Below are positions 20,201 to 27,126 of a stretch of DNA of 39,343 nucleotides, one piece after another (the stretch's first letter is position 1; every line of letters starts with the position of its first letter). Both the position numbers and the translations under genes were made by a program. This stretch comes from Methylococcales bacterium (lineage in GTDB: Bacteria; Pseudomonadota; Gammaproteobacteria; Methylococcales; Methylomonadaceae), in contig QVQE01000189.1 in the NCBI GenBank assembly GCA_003584865.1, forward strand, positions 1 to 39,343. Reading direction: 5' to 3'. The notes under the pieces were generated by a model. That model saw only the letters and a program-made list of their open reading frames with translations, made no database searches and was not told where the DNA came from.

Positions 20201-21876
20201 TGGATTGTTCTTTTAAAAGAAGGCTCTTCCTCTAAGAGATGTTTTCCCATGCCGATCCATTGAGAACCATTGCCAGAGTATATAAAAGCAGGGCCTGTTG
20301 GTGTAGGGACTGCGATACTTGATTCGACTTGTGGGTGCTTTGAGTCTGTATTGGCATAGCTGAGCAGAGCATCGATGGCTGTTTCTTTTGATGTACCATG
20401 AAAAATAGCTCTATGTTCATGCCAGTCTCGATGAAATACGCTGGAGTAAGCAATATTGTAAAGTGCTGATTCGGGTTGAGTTTCAATGAAATCTGCAAAG
20501 TTGCGTGCCGATTCTTTTAGTGCGGCGCTATTTTTACCTGTCAGAATGATTGGAAAGCTTTTCTCGATAGTATTCTTTTGTAAAACACAGTTCGATGGCT
20601 CATGGCTTTCTAAAATGACATGGGCATTTGCACCACCAAAACCAAATGAATTAATGCCAATAGTGAGTTTTCCCTTTTCTTTAAGAGCCTGGTTTTGGGT
20701 GACGACCTTAAGATTTAAATCTGCAAATGGAATCGTGGGATTAAGTGACTGAATACCAATCGTGGCAGGAATGGTTCGGTGTTGCAAGCAGTAAAGTGCT
20801 TTTACCAACCCCGCTACGCCAGAGGCGGGCTCTAGGTGCCCCAGGTTGCTTTTGACTGAACCAATCAATAAGGGATTGTCCGTTGGTCTTAATTTTCCCA
20901 GTGCGTTACCCAGAGCCTTTGCTTCAAGGGGATCGCCGACTGATGTGCCTGTGCCATGTGCTTCGATGTAATCAATGCTTGTCGGATCAATGCCCGCTTG
21001 ACTGTATACTTTATGGAGTAAGTTCGCTTGAGCTGTTGCATTGGGTATCGTCAGGCCCGATTTATGACCGTCTGTATTGATGCCGGTGTTGGCAACCAGA
21101 GCAAGAATTTGGTCACCATCGGCTAAGGCTTGCTCATAATCTTTAAGTATAAATATCCCGCCGCCTTCTGAACGCACATAGCCATCGGCACGTTCATCAA
21201 ATGGATTACAACGTCCTCGAGGGGAAAGCATCGAGGCTTTTGAAAATATAATGAACCCAAAGGGATGGATATGTAAGTTAATCCCGCCCGTTAATGCTTG
21301 GGTGCATTCACCGCTCATAATTGATTGGCAGGCTTGGTGAAAGGCGATTAGGGAAGATGAGCAAGCAGTATCAACAGCAAAACTGGGACCCGATAAATCA
21401 AGTGCAAAAGAAATGCGGTTAGCGGCAATACTTAACGCATTTCCCGTCGCTGTTGAGGCGTCAATTGCGGCAAGATCATCCGCTATTCTATAAGAATGGT
21501 CGGTACCAGAAATACCTATAAACACGCCGCATTGGCTGCCTCGAATGCTGGATGGTTTAATGCCAGCGTTTTCTAACGCTTCCCAGCTCATTTCAAGCAG
21601 TAAGAGTTGTTGTGGATCCATAACAGCGGCTTCTCTTGGAGAAATTCCAAAGAATTCCGCATCGAAACTTGAGATATCTCCGATAGTGCCTGCTGAAAAG
21701 GTGTAGCTTGTGCCAGGATTGTTTTTATTGGGGTGTTGAAAAATATCTTTTGACCATCTATCAGCGTTAACTTCTGTTATTAGGTCACGACCCTCTAGTA
21801 AAGCTTGCCAAAAGTCGTTATTAGTTGTGTTTGGCAATCTGTAAGAAAACCCAATTATTGCAATTTTTTTTCCCAT
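14230..21876 (-). CDS. Type I PKS, KS-AT-DH-(psi)MT-ER-KR-ACP
   Basis: A 2548-residue single-module synthase. The KS has DTACSSS (Cys172), EAHGTGT (His307) and KSNLGHLEPASG (His347). The AT has GHSVGE near residue 622; its specificity motif reads YAFH, so the extender is uncertain. The DH has DHVVGGATVFPGAG near 925 and the Asp in LDCTFQ near 1085. A long segment around 1200-1570 looks like a methyltransferase, but its SAM motif is degenerate (LLEISNSKPFF). The ER has HGATGGVGLAAIQ near 1945. The KR has VTGGLSGLGL near 2145 and the QANYVAAN Tyr. The ACP has DMGLDSLMG near 2450. With all reductive domains present it should make a saturated chain, probably iteratively. There is no thioesterase; the coupled oxoamine synthase likely releases the chain. 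A RBS (AAGG) precedes the ATG. Rhizobial RkpA is a comparable capsule-linked enzyme. Confidence 0.9.
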   Translation of the reverse strand: MGKKIAIIGFSYRLPNTTNNDFWQALLEGRDLITEVNADRWSKDIFQHPNKNNPGTSYTFSAGTIGDISSFDAEFFGISPREAAVMDPQQLLLLEMSWEALENAGIKPSSIRGSQCGVFIGISGTDHSYRIADDLAAIDASTATGNALSIAANRISFALDLSGPSFAVDTACSSSLIAFHQACQSIMSGECTQALTGGINLHIHPFGFIIFSKASMLSPRGRCNPFDERADGYVRSEGGGIFILKDYEQALADGDQILALVANTGINTDGHKSGLTIPNATAQANLLHKVYSQAGIDPTSIDYIEAHGTGTSVGDPLEAKALGNALGKLRPTDNPLLIGSVKSNLGHLEPASGVAGLVKALYCLQHRTIPATIGIQSLNPTIPFADLNLKVVTQNQALKEKGKLTIGINSFGFGGANAHVILESHEPSNCVLQKNTIEKSFPIILTGKNSAALKESARNFADFIETQPESALYNIAYSSVFHRDWHEHRAIFHGTSKETAIDALLSYANTDSKHPQVESSIAVPTPTGPAFIYSGNGSQWIGMGKHLLEEEPSFKRTIQEIDTLFSRYANFSLLDELSGKNGEDRYQYTEISQPALFAIQVGITELLRQKGLSPIAVAGHSVGEVAAAWASGALTLDDAVKVIYHRSQSQGTTKGKGAMTAVSLSLEAMEKLLEDLSLSTSLTIAGINSSNGLTIAGSILALKQLETALKANNTFYRRLDLDYAFHSPFMDDIEISVKQNLTDLNPNQTTIPFYSTVTGELIEGNTLDANYWWHNIRNPVKFEQAIKSILKQAINIFIEIGPHTVLRNYISTSAKDLEINSRILSTITRDNDSLQKINETFNQALIIGIPFDWSTIFVKPGQFIQLPNYAWQRERHWHPVTPESLGLIYRYKIHPLLGFPLKNHDLTWENQLDINLNPTLADHVVGGATVFPGAGFAEIALAAAFARETTELVGIEELTIQAPLLLNNSHTKLIRLTIDAKDGTFTIKGRQYGSHESWTEHSVGRILNEPNKLLFKQIAPALPSRTPDFNATSHHELTQSNDLDYGKAFQCIDYGWIDKNSALAVFRIPENIEAELAHCHLHPSILDCTFQLIFQILKDHVDANADITFIPTKIGHLTFNANAGKPSFAKATLLRQTPRALIAEFSIFDDSELPIAIIKEVRFRSIRLSKGLTDNINYLHYNSIPVPHHVISNKTNTLIGISETQAVMAKLVRRAALHGTYNCYSEEVEPLLECLCNLFTEQALRGLSNNGETLSLQDIIAYEKANPDALAYFNYLLTTAKEDQTLIPSSIGWTISTNQDIQASVKDIWNSLLADYPDYFHIIHAVGRVGKHLLKLLKGQLTLSQILPQESPLSALSKQVLGAEGQQNIGQTLRNIITDSIKKLPEGQLLNLLEISNSKPFFAIDTCAALNATYCNYVFASTSTDTLEEISQLKEQFPNIATQLIQNNPEFTPPIARYQLAVITLNFDTLEESRLALNYVHDYLVPGGILIVIGQHPCRWIDFIFGGQNNHWTQKDDDEHYLSNHRTAAFWQHQLHHLNFTHSSIYSVSPETLSGPYLLLAQREEQVPTVTETLDVKPRSWIIVTDETGYSVNLSDALTKHLQINCDIVIQSQINNINQFQTLLVETTANYGDLDGIIYLAGFTTPALSTTAETILEQQVTRCHQAAIILQACEKTQTQTTCWLVTQNAVSYLLSKPTAINTPASTQMISGDAALWGFGRTLLNETSRLSVRLVDFENPLVTETIVTALEKELNSQDNEQEIIISRNGARYAPRLHSETAHKADETNAIENPTITLGFQFPGQLRHLRWEAHAPVMASEDEIEIDVHATGLNFRDIMYTLGLLSDEAVENGFSGPSLGLEFSGSIKSVGSNVNGFSVGDKVLGFAPSSFSNRIITQTNTITLIPANISYEAAATIPSTFFTVYYSLHYLARLQPGEKVLIHGATGGVGLAAIQIAKWIGAEIYATVGSEEKRDFLRLLGIDHIYDSRSLGFADEIMEQTQGEGIDVVLNSLAGEAINRNFQVLKPFGRFLELGKRDFYENTKIGLRPFRNNISYFGIDADQLLKVQTKLTQRLYVKMMSLFSEGILHPLPYRAFEADEIVDAFRYMQQSRQIGKIVITYRNGINNIHYPKQERLKALTLSAHNTYMVTGGLSGLGLKTAEWLAHKGAKHLLLIGRSGASTEAAQLTIAKLEAQDVQVQVALCDITNKQAISTLFTKMSTTMPPLKGIVHSATVIEDGLIINTDAAQIKRVLAPKVLGAYHLHDLTIDIPLDFFILFSSATTFFGNPGQANYVAANTCLENLAEQRRANGLPATCVAWGAIDDVGFLARNKNIKTALLNRMGGSALNSAIALNILEQLLIKHQSNKGVMEFNWTALTRFLPTANSPKFQELTKNSVKDDDKNNSNDIEQLLLTLSDEELLTTFIEMLKIETGEILRMSPHKIDAHKSIYDMGLDSLMGVELMVALEARFGIRLPVMTLNETPTLAKLAERIILLLKTGEQDTFNESDILAQTQQIFSKHDVENAEELINTTVQNLQAKNYNHSTDKIIH

Positions 21877-22212
21877 GATACCTTAGTGTTAAATAGAGAT
21901 CGATTTTGTGATTCACCTATAGTCCTTCATAGTGGAAAACAAAGATATTTTGTCATTTTGACATCCTTTTACGGGTACCCACTTAAGGTTAAAGTAGGTC
22001 AAAAATAATAACTCGTTGGCGAAATCTTGTATCATGCGTTATAAAAAACAAAATAACATAAAAAATACGTGCAACCAGAAGGCCGATTATCTCTGAAATG
22101 ACCCATAATGGCAAATAGAGTTTTCGACAATTACGTTGATTTGAAATTATTTATCTGAAAGCTTATCTGTCATTATAATGCCTTAACTCTAACCCTTACG
22201 TAACGGATTATC
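21877..22212. other. Divergent intergenic region, PKS and membrane protein gene
   Basis: 336 bp without a gene between two divergent starts. It must hold the PKS promoter on the minus strand, but no -35/-10 pair stands out with confidence. No hairpin or repeat of note was seen. Confidence 0.4.
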
Positions 22213-22713
22213 ATGCCTCTTTTTATTACGATTAATCTTGCTCTCTGCTTTTTTGCTCAAACCAACAATGCCTTTAAAGGTATATTGTTAACGCCACTAC
22301 TGATGGATATCAGCTTAGGCGTTGCTCTGGTAAGTGTGGCAGGCACTTTATTCAAGAAAACAAGAAGTTTAATCTGGTATGACTTATTTAGTAGTGCGGT
22401 CATTTTAGTCTGGTATGCTTATTGGCAATCCTCTTTTAAGGAAGATTCGCCGATGTTTTTCTTTTACCCACTTTATTTTTCCATGATCACCGCACTGGTC
22501 TCCTTGTACGCTATTAACTCTAGGGATAAAATTGATAAGGCCAGCTTGATTGTTATGCAGTCTTTGGTTAATAAAGTTATTATTCAGCCGTGGATCATTA
22601 TGCTTTTTATATTTTTAAGTCTGGAAGCACGAGAAAACTTTATGTTATTCCCCACGCTCATGACACTACTTCTTATCAGGTATTGTTTAGCGTGTTATAT
22701 TAAAGATTGTTAG
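22213..22713 (+). CDS. Small polytopic membrane protein, unknown function
   Basis: A 166-residue protein with about five hydrophobic segments (residues about 1-25, 30-47, 60-75, 82-100 and 125-160) joined by short basic or acidic loops such as KKTRS and NSRDKIDKAS. Few charged residues occur in the segments. I do not recognise the family. It lies 66 bp upstream of the malic enzyme gene on the same strand, but nothing shows a shared role. The ATG follows a weak AACGGA-like stretch. Only its membrane nature is well supported. Confidence 0.65.
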   Translation: MPLFITINLALCFFAQTNNAFKGILLTPLLMDISLGVALVSVAGTLFKKTRSLIWYDLFSSAVILVWYAYWQSSFKEDSPMFFFYPLYFSMITALVSLYAINSRDKIDKASLIVMQSLVNKVIIQPWIIMLFIFLSLEARENFMLFPTLMTLLLIRYCLACYIKDC

Positions 22714-22779
22714 TTTTAAAAGTGCGCGTATAAAAAAACTGTTTGTTTTATAAACCATCCTCTATTGATAAGGCTACCC

Positions 22780-25101
22780 ATGAACTCCCCCATTGATCAA
22801 AAAGAAGAAGTGACTAAACAATTACGTGATGCAGCATTGGAATATCATGAGTTTCCAACGCCTGGCAAAATTAGTGTAACCCCGACCAAACATTTAACCA
22901 ATCAGCGAGATCTTGCCTTGGCTTATTCACCGGGTGTTGCAGCGGCCTGTGAAGAAATCGTGACTGATCCAGTCAATGTTTTTAAGTACACCTCAAGAGG
23001 CAATCTGGTTGCGGTGATTTCAAACGGCACCGCTGTATTGGGTTTAGGTAACATTGGGCCGTTGGCGGCCAAGCCTGTGATGGAAGGGAAGGGGGTTTTA
23101 TTTAAGAAATTTGCGGGTATTGATGTTTTTGATATTGAGATTAACGAGCTTGATCCAGATAAGCTCTGCGATATTATTGCCTCTTTGGAACCTACTTTCG
23201 GTGGTATCAATTTGGAAGATATAAAAGCACCGGAATGCTTTTATATTGAAAAGAAATTGCGTGACCGGATGAAGATACCGGTTTTTCATGATGATCAGCA
23301 TGGCACAGCGATTATTGTGGGCGCGGCTATTTTAAATGGCTTAAAAATTATTGGTAAAGACATTACGCAATGCAAATTAGTGGTGTCTGGTGCCGGAGCA
23401 GCGGCTATAGCCTGTTTAGATTTATTAATTGAGCTGGGCTTTCCGCGTGAGAATATGTTTGTCACAGATCATTCTGGCGTTATTTATAAAGGTCGTGAGG
23501 GTTTAAATGATTCCGATAAAGCGGCTTTTGCCCAAGAGACAGACGCACGTTCCTTAGGTGAAATCATTCAGGATGCTGATATTTTCCTGGGGCTTTCGGC
23601 GGGCAATATTCTAAAGCAAGACATGGTTAAGCGAATGGCAGCCAAGCCATTGATCCTGGCCTTGGCTAATCCAAATCCTGAGATTTTACCCGAGGATGTA
23701 AAAGCAGTACGTGATGATGCGATTATTGCGACAGGGCGTTCTGATTATCCCAATCAGGTTAATAATGTGTTGTGTTTCCCCTATATTTTTCGGGGTGCTT
23801 TGGATTGTGGTGCCACAACCATCACTCGTAAAATGGAAGTGGCTGCGGTGCGTGCCATTGCAGAGTTAGCACGTGTTGAACAATCTGAAATTGTAGCCAG
23901 TGCCTATGGCGTAGCTAATATGTCATTTGGCCCTGACTATTTAATTCCTCTGCCTTTTGATCCTCGCTTAATGACTAAAATTGCCCCTGCGGTTGCTAAA
24001 GCAGCGGATGAGTCGGGCGTGGCGGTACGCCCTATCAAGGATATGGAGGCGTATGTTGATCGTCTTCAGCAGTTTGTGTATCACAGCGGTACTTTTATGA
24101 AGCCTATATTTCGGGTTGCAAAGAATATCGCGGCTGATAAGAAACGGATTGTCTTTGCAGAGGGTGAAGAAGAGCGGGTGTTACGCGCTGTGCAAGTCAT
24201 CGTAGATGAAAACATAGCCCTACCTATTTTGATAGGTCGGCCTTCGGTATTACAATTTCGTATCGAGAAGTTTGGGTTACGTCTCAGACCGAACATTGAT
24301 TTTACAATGGTTAATCCTGAGTTCGATGAACGTTATAAGGACTTCTGCCAAACCTATTTAAAGATGACGGCGCGTAAAGGTGTCACCGAACAATATGCCA
24401 AGTTGGAAATGCGCCGGCGTCATACTTTAATTGGCGCCATGCTAGTGCATAAAGGGGATGCAGATGGAATGATTTGCGGCACGTTTGGCGATAATCTTCA
24501 GCATCTGAATTATATTGATCATGTCTTGGGAAAGCGTGCAGGGGCTAATGTTTATGCAGCGATGAATATTCTTATGTTACCTGAGCGCCAAGTTGCTTTA
24601 GTTGATACCCATGTTAATGAAAATCCAAGTGCTGAACAATTAGCTGAAATAACCCAATTAGCAGCAGAAAAAATGCTTAAGTTAGGTATGGTTCCGCGTA
24701 TTGCCTTGCTATCACATTCTAACTTTGGCAGTAGCAACAGCCAGTCTGCCCAAAAGATGCGAGCCGCCTTGGCTATCATTCAGGAGCAAGCACCGCATTT
24801 AGAAATTGACGGAGAAATGCACGGTGATGTGGCTTTAAATTATGATTTATTAAAAAGTGTTATGCCAGGCTCAACACTTAAATCGAGTGCTAACTTACTG
24901 GTTTTACCCAATATCGATGCGGCCAATATTGCTTATAATCTCTTAAAAACAGCAGCGGGTAATGGTATAGCTATAGGGCCAGTGATGTTGGGGTGCGCTA
25001 AACCTGTTCATATATTAACCGCTACGGCAACGGTTCGACGCATTATTAATATGACGGCATTATGCGTTTTGGATGCGATGGAAGAAAGCACAGCAAGTTA
25101 A
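22780..25101 (+). CDS. maeB: NADP-dependent malic enzyme with C-terminal PTA-like domain
   Basis: A 773-residue MaeB-type enzyme, decarboxylating malate to pyruvate with reduction of NADP+. The N-terminal malic domain holds [16 protein letters not shown] and [15 protein letters not shown], the metal and substrate site. The NAD(P)-binding domain holds [16 protein letters not shown], and [10 protein letters not shown] follows. From about residue 430 comes a phosphotransacetylase-like domain ([32 protein letters not shown]), which in MaeB is regulatory rather than catalytic. The start at 22780 is favoured over the frame opening at 22765 because AAGG lies just upstream and MaeB proteins begin close to this point. 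The stop TAA overlaps the ATG of the hsdM stub. It is a core metabolic gene at the edge of an accessory region. Confidence 0.9.
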   Translation: MNSPIDQKEEVTKQLRDAALEYHEFPTPGKISVTPTKHLTNQRDLALAYSPGVAAACEEIVTDPVNVFKYTSRGNLVAVISNGTAVLGLGNIGPLAAKPVMEGKGVLFKKFAGIDVFDIEINELDPDKLCDIIASLEPTFGGINLEDIKAPECFYIEKKLRDRMKIPVFHDDQHGTAIIVGAAILNGLKIIGKDITQCKLVVSGAGAAAIACLDLLIELGFPRENMFVTDHSGVIYKGREGLNDSDKAAFAQETDARSLGEIIQDADIFLGLSAGNILKQDMVKRMAAKPLILALANPNPEILPEDVKAVRDDAIIATGRSDYPNQVNNVLCFPYIFRGALDCGATTITRKMEVAAVRAIAELARVEQSEIVASAYGVANMSFGPDYLIPLPFDPRLMTKIAPAVAKAADESGVAVRPIKDMEAYVDRLQQFVYHSGTFMKPIFRVAKNIAADKKRIVFAEGEEERVLRAVQVIVDENIALPILIGRPSVLQFRIEKFGLRLRPNIDFTMVNPEFDERYKDFCQTYLKMTARKGVTEQYAKLEMRRRHTLIGAMLVHKGDADGMICGTFGDNLQHLNYIDHVLGKRAGANVYAAMNILMLPERQVALVDTHVNENPSAEQLAEITQLAAEKMLKLGMVPRIALLSHSNFGSSNSQSAQKMRAALAIIQEQAPHLEIDGEMHGDVALNYDLLKSVMPGSTLKSSANLLVLPNIDAANIAYNLLKTAAGNGIAIGPVMLGCAKPVHILTATATVRRIINMTALCVLDAMEESTAS

Positions 25102-25265
25102 TGAATCCAAAAGTCCATAATCAAATCGTTAGTTTCATTTGGAGTGTTGCCGATGATGTTTTGCGTGATGTCTTTGTAAGAGGTAAATACCGGGACATCA
25201 TTCTTTCTTTTACGGTTTTAAGGCGTTTGGATGTGTTATTAGTGCCCACTAAAATTTGCCCTTGA
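25101..25265 (+). pseudogene. Type I methyltransferase HsdM, N-terminal stub
   Basis: 54 codons from an ATG overlapping the maeB stop. The peptide NPKVHNQIVSFIWSVADD, then VLRDVFVRGKYRDIIL and VLRRLDVLL, is the highly conserved start of HsdM, the modification subunit of type I restriction systems, usually about 500 residues. The frame ends after PTKICP, and no later part of the gene is nearby. The SAM-binding and NPPF motifs are missing, so it is a dead remnant. A broken hsdS lies 9.4 kb away at 34706-35529 on the same strand. Confidence 0.8.
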
Positions 25266-25322
25266 AAAAGAAACTGATGGCATCTTGAATGTAATAGTGA
25301 GCGACTAATAGCATCGCACAGA

Positions 25323-25361
25323 TGAGCCAAAACTCTCGGCAGTGCTGAGAGTTTTGGCTCA
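25323..25361. repeat. 15-bp perfect inverted repeat (stable hairpin)
   Basis: TGAGCCAAAACTCTC (25323-25337) is matched exactly by GAGAGTTTTGGCTCA (25347-25361). The 9-nt centre GGCAGTGCT can itself pair as GCA/TGC, so in RNA the stem could reach about 19 bp. No run of T follows, so a classical terminator is not shown. It lies just after the hsdM stub and may mark a small mobile or REP-like element. Confidence 0.7.
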
Positions 25362-25417
25362 ATTGCGACAGCAATATAAACCTTGGTATTTATATTAGCT
25401 TGACTAGCCACTATTTA

Positions 25418-25436
25418 ATATAAGTGCTAGAGTGCC
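25418..25436 (+). repeat. Direct repeat copy 1 flanking the DUF29 gene
   Basis: ATATAAGTGCTAGAGTGCC matches the copy at 25931-25949 at 17 of 19 positions. The two copies bracket the DUF29 gene, at 36 bp before its start and 31 bp after its stop. Confidence 0.55.
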
Positions 25437-25471
25437 GATTTACTTAGTGATGCAGATGTTGAGGTGTTTTA

Positions 25472-25900
25472 ATGCAAAGATATGAAACTGATATCATTTC
25501 ATGGGCGAATGAACAGGCGGCATTTATCCGCTCTGGTCGATTTGATTTGCTTGACCTTGAACATATTGCCGATGAGATTGAAGACGTGGGAAAGAGTGAG
25601 CAACGTGAATTAGAAAGTCGTATGGCGATATTAGTAGCCCATTTAATTAAATGGCAGTTTCAGCCGTCTCATAGAGGCGTAAGCTGGGAAGTCACTATAA
25701 AAACCCAACGAAAAAATATCGCTAGACGCTTACAAAAAACCCCTAGCTTAAAATCAATTATCAGTAATGATGATTTTTGGCTAGAAATATGGGACGACGC
25801 TATTGATATCGCAACCAAGGAAACAGGTATGAGTGGTTTTCCTGAATCATGTCCTTGGGAATATACTCAAATCATAAATTCTGAATTTTGGCCAGATTAA
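25472..25900 (+). CDS. DUF29 family protein
   Basis: A 142-residue cytosolic protein with the DUF29 layout: YETDIISWANEQAAFIRSG, DLEHIADEIEDVGKSEQREL, then LVAHLIKWQFQP and SWEVTIKTQR, ending CPWEYTQIINSEFWPD. Full length for the family. GAGG lies upstream of the ATG. DUF29 proteins are common in cyanobacteria and gammaproteobacteria, often near toxin-antitoxin or mobile DNA; the function is unknown. This copy is bracketed by 19-bp direct repeats and lies between the hsdM stub and the 21-bp array, which suggests it travels with mobile DNA. Confidence 0.85.
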   Translation: MQRYETDIISWANEQAAFIRSGRFDLLDLEHIADEIEDVGKSEQRELESRMAILVAHLIKWQFQPSHRGVSWEVTIKTQRKNIARRLQKTPSLKSIISNDDFWLEIWDDAIDIATKETGMSGFPESCPWEYTQIINSEFWPD

Positions 25901-25930
25901 TTACCTAAACTCAATACTGACGCTAATATT

Positions 25931-25949
25931 ATATTAGTGCTAAAGTGCC
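25931..25949 (+). repeat. Direct repeat copy 2 flanking the DUF29 gene
   Basis: ATATTAGTGCTAAAGTGCC is the partner of the copy at 25418-25436, with two mismatches and the same orientation. It could be a relic of the target-site or recombination repeat that brought in the DUF29 gene. Confidence 0.55.
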
Positions 25950-26204
25950 ATCGTGCATTAATGCTCGGGAGATTATAAAGGTCAATACATCCAGTGCATT
26001 TTCTAGCTCGAAACGCAGGGCGTTCTTGTTGGCCGTATCTTCTTTATTGCCATCTTTGCATTTAACTAATGCGGCTGAGTAAGCGAGTCGCACCTTGAAC
26101 GGTGGATAGATCGGGTTGAGGAGCAGTATAGTGTTAGATTCTAACCGGTACTTTAAGGGTCTTTTTAGGGTTTGAACTGTCTTAAGATGGGGTAAGAATG
26201 GCGT

Positions 26205-26624
26205 AAACAAGGACTCTTTTAAAGCAAACAAGACCCTTTCTGTAACAAACAAGATCTTGTTTAAGATAGAAAGGGTTCTTCTTGTCGCAAACATGATCAT
26301 TTTTAGAGTAAACACGACCTTGTTTGCCCTTAGGAGAGATCATTTTAGGGTTATCGACTCGATTCAAGGTCGTCAGTATGCAAGAAAATGAGCATTCTAG
26401 GTCTTGTTTGTAGTAAAAGGAACCCTGTTTAGAGCAAACAAGACCTTGTTTACTACAAACTAATCCCTGTTTACTCTAAACATGGGTTAGTTTGCTCTGA
26501 AAGTCTTTCCTTTTAGAGCATTCCTGTTCTGGTTAAGAGCAGAGTAGTGTTCATCCACAGTGGTTAGGTATGGGTTTGCTATAAGCGCAATCTTGTTTAG
26601 ATCATTCAACATTTTGTTTTGTAA
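26205..26624. repeat. Phased array of 21-bp degenerate dyad units
   Basis: Read in fixed 21-bp steps, the segment gives 20 units. Examples start at 26205, 26226, 26247, 26289, 26310, 26415, 26436, 26457 and 26583. The best units are imperfect or perfect dyads AAACAAG-N2-CTTGTTT followed by a 5-nt spacer such as AGAGC or ACTAC; 26436 and 26247 are the cleanest. The phase is kept across a poorly conserved centre (26331-26393), and no unit is out of register. The period equals two helical turns, so dyads would face one side of DNA. It is also seven codons: the minus strand reads a heptapeptide like ALNKVLF, but with stops in units at 26331-26414 and 26457-26498. It may be a protein-binding array, an iteron-like array, or a decayed heptad-repeat gene. 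Confidence 0.8.
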
Positions 26625-26662
26625 TTATTAAGCCTCGCTGGCTTTGCATCTCTCCTCAGAAC

Positions 26663-26750
26663 AAACAAATTTGTTAAAGAAGCGTCCTGTATTGGGGTGT
26701 GAATTAATAGTTTTGTGGGTTGGAATGGTTACTAAGGCAAACAAATTTGT
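26663..26750. promoter_or_regulatory. Two AAACAAATTTGT palindromic sites
   Basis: AAACAAATTTGT occurs at 26663-26674 and again at 26739-26750. The core ACAAATTTGT is a perfect 10-bp palindrome in both, and in the first copy AACAAATTTGTT extends it to 12. They share the AAACAA half-site of the 21-bp array but are off its phase. They lie 65-150 bp before the small ORF at 26815, where operators would be expected. Confidence 0.45.
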
Positions 26751-26814
26751 ATGTATATTGCTGGTGTATTGGTTGTGATGTAATGCTTGTTTTTTAAATT
26801 AAAGGTATTTAGCG

Positions 26815-26958
26815 ATGACTATTGAAAAAGCAATATCTGCGGGTATCGCCGGCAACGAGATCTCAAAAAAAATCACCGGAACCAGTGAAGTGAGTGCAGG
26901 AAGAGCAGCGGTTGCGGTCGGTGCTGGAGCGGTAACGGGTGGAGCGATTACGTTTTGA
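26815..26958 (+). CDS. 47-residue Gly/Ala-rich small protein
   Basis: A short ORF from an ATG with AAAGG about 12 nt upstream. It begins MTIEKAISAGIAGNEISKKI, then TGTSEVSAGRAAVAVGAGA, and ends VTGGAITF. The second half is a Gly/Ala/Val stretch that could form one membrane helix with glycine-zipper spacing. It may be a small membrane or bacteriocin-like peptide, or the N-terminus of a longer gene cut short. It lies downstream of the 21-bp array and two palindromes and 169 bp before the next gene. No family is recognised; coding status rests on the RBS and composition. Confidence 0.5.
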   Translation: MTIEKAISAGIAGNEISKKITGTSEVSAGRAAVAVGAGAVTGGAITF

Positions 26959-26977
26959 CATCTTATTATCCATTTAA

Positions 26978-26991
26978 TTGATCTCAATCAA
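26978..26991. promoter_or_regulatory. FNR/ANR-type binding site
   Basis: TTGATCTCAATCAA is a perfect match to the FNR consensus TTGAT-N4-ATCAA. A TAATAAT stretch at 27012-27018 lies where the -10 box of a class II FNR-activated promoter would fall. The next gene starts at 27127, leaving a leader of about 100 nt. It suggests oxygen-responsive control of the gene at 27127 and perhaps the PQQ dehydrogenase cluster. Confidence 0.6.
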
Positions 26992-27126
26992 CTTCATATT
27001 TAATGCTCTCTTAATAATATCCCTGTATGATATGATGTAATAAATCCCCAGCTATCTACACTATGATCTTATAGAGCCAAACATTTATTAGTAACTTTCC
27101 TTAATCTTCCTTAAAAGGATCTCCAA

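Noticed and set aside
25121-25411. Minus-strand ORF over the hsdM stub and hairpin
   Set aside because: It is the shadow of the hsdM remnant; composition and lack of RBS speak against it.
25929-26315. Minus-strand ORF of 128 codons covering the array edge and the DNA before it
   Set aside because: Its first third is array read in frame. The tail (ALRFELENALDVLTFI) could be a real fragment, but no RBS or family was recognised, so I did not call it.
26182-26367. Minus-strand ORF of 61 codons with a heptad pattern inside the 21-bp array
   Set aside because: The pattern follows from the 21-bp period. It is open only across part of the array and has no RBS or family match.
26184-26624. CRISPR array
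   Set aside because: Units are contiguous 21-bp repeats with no unique spacers and no cas genes nearby.
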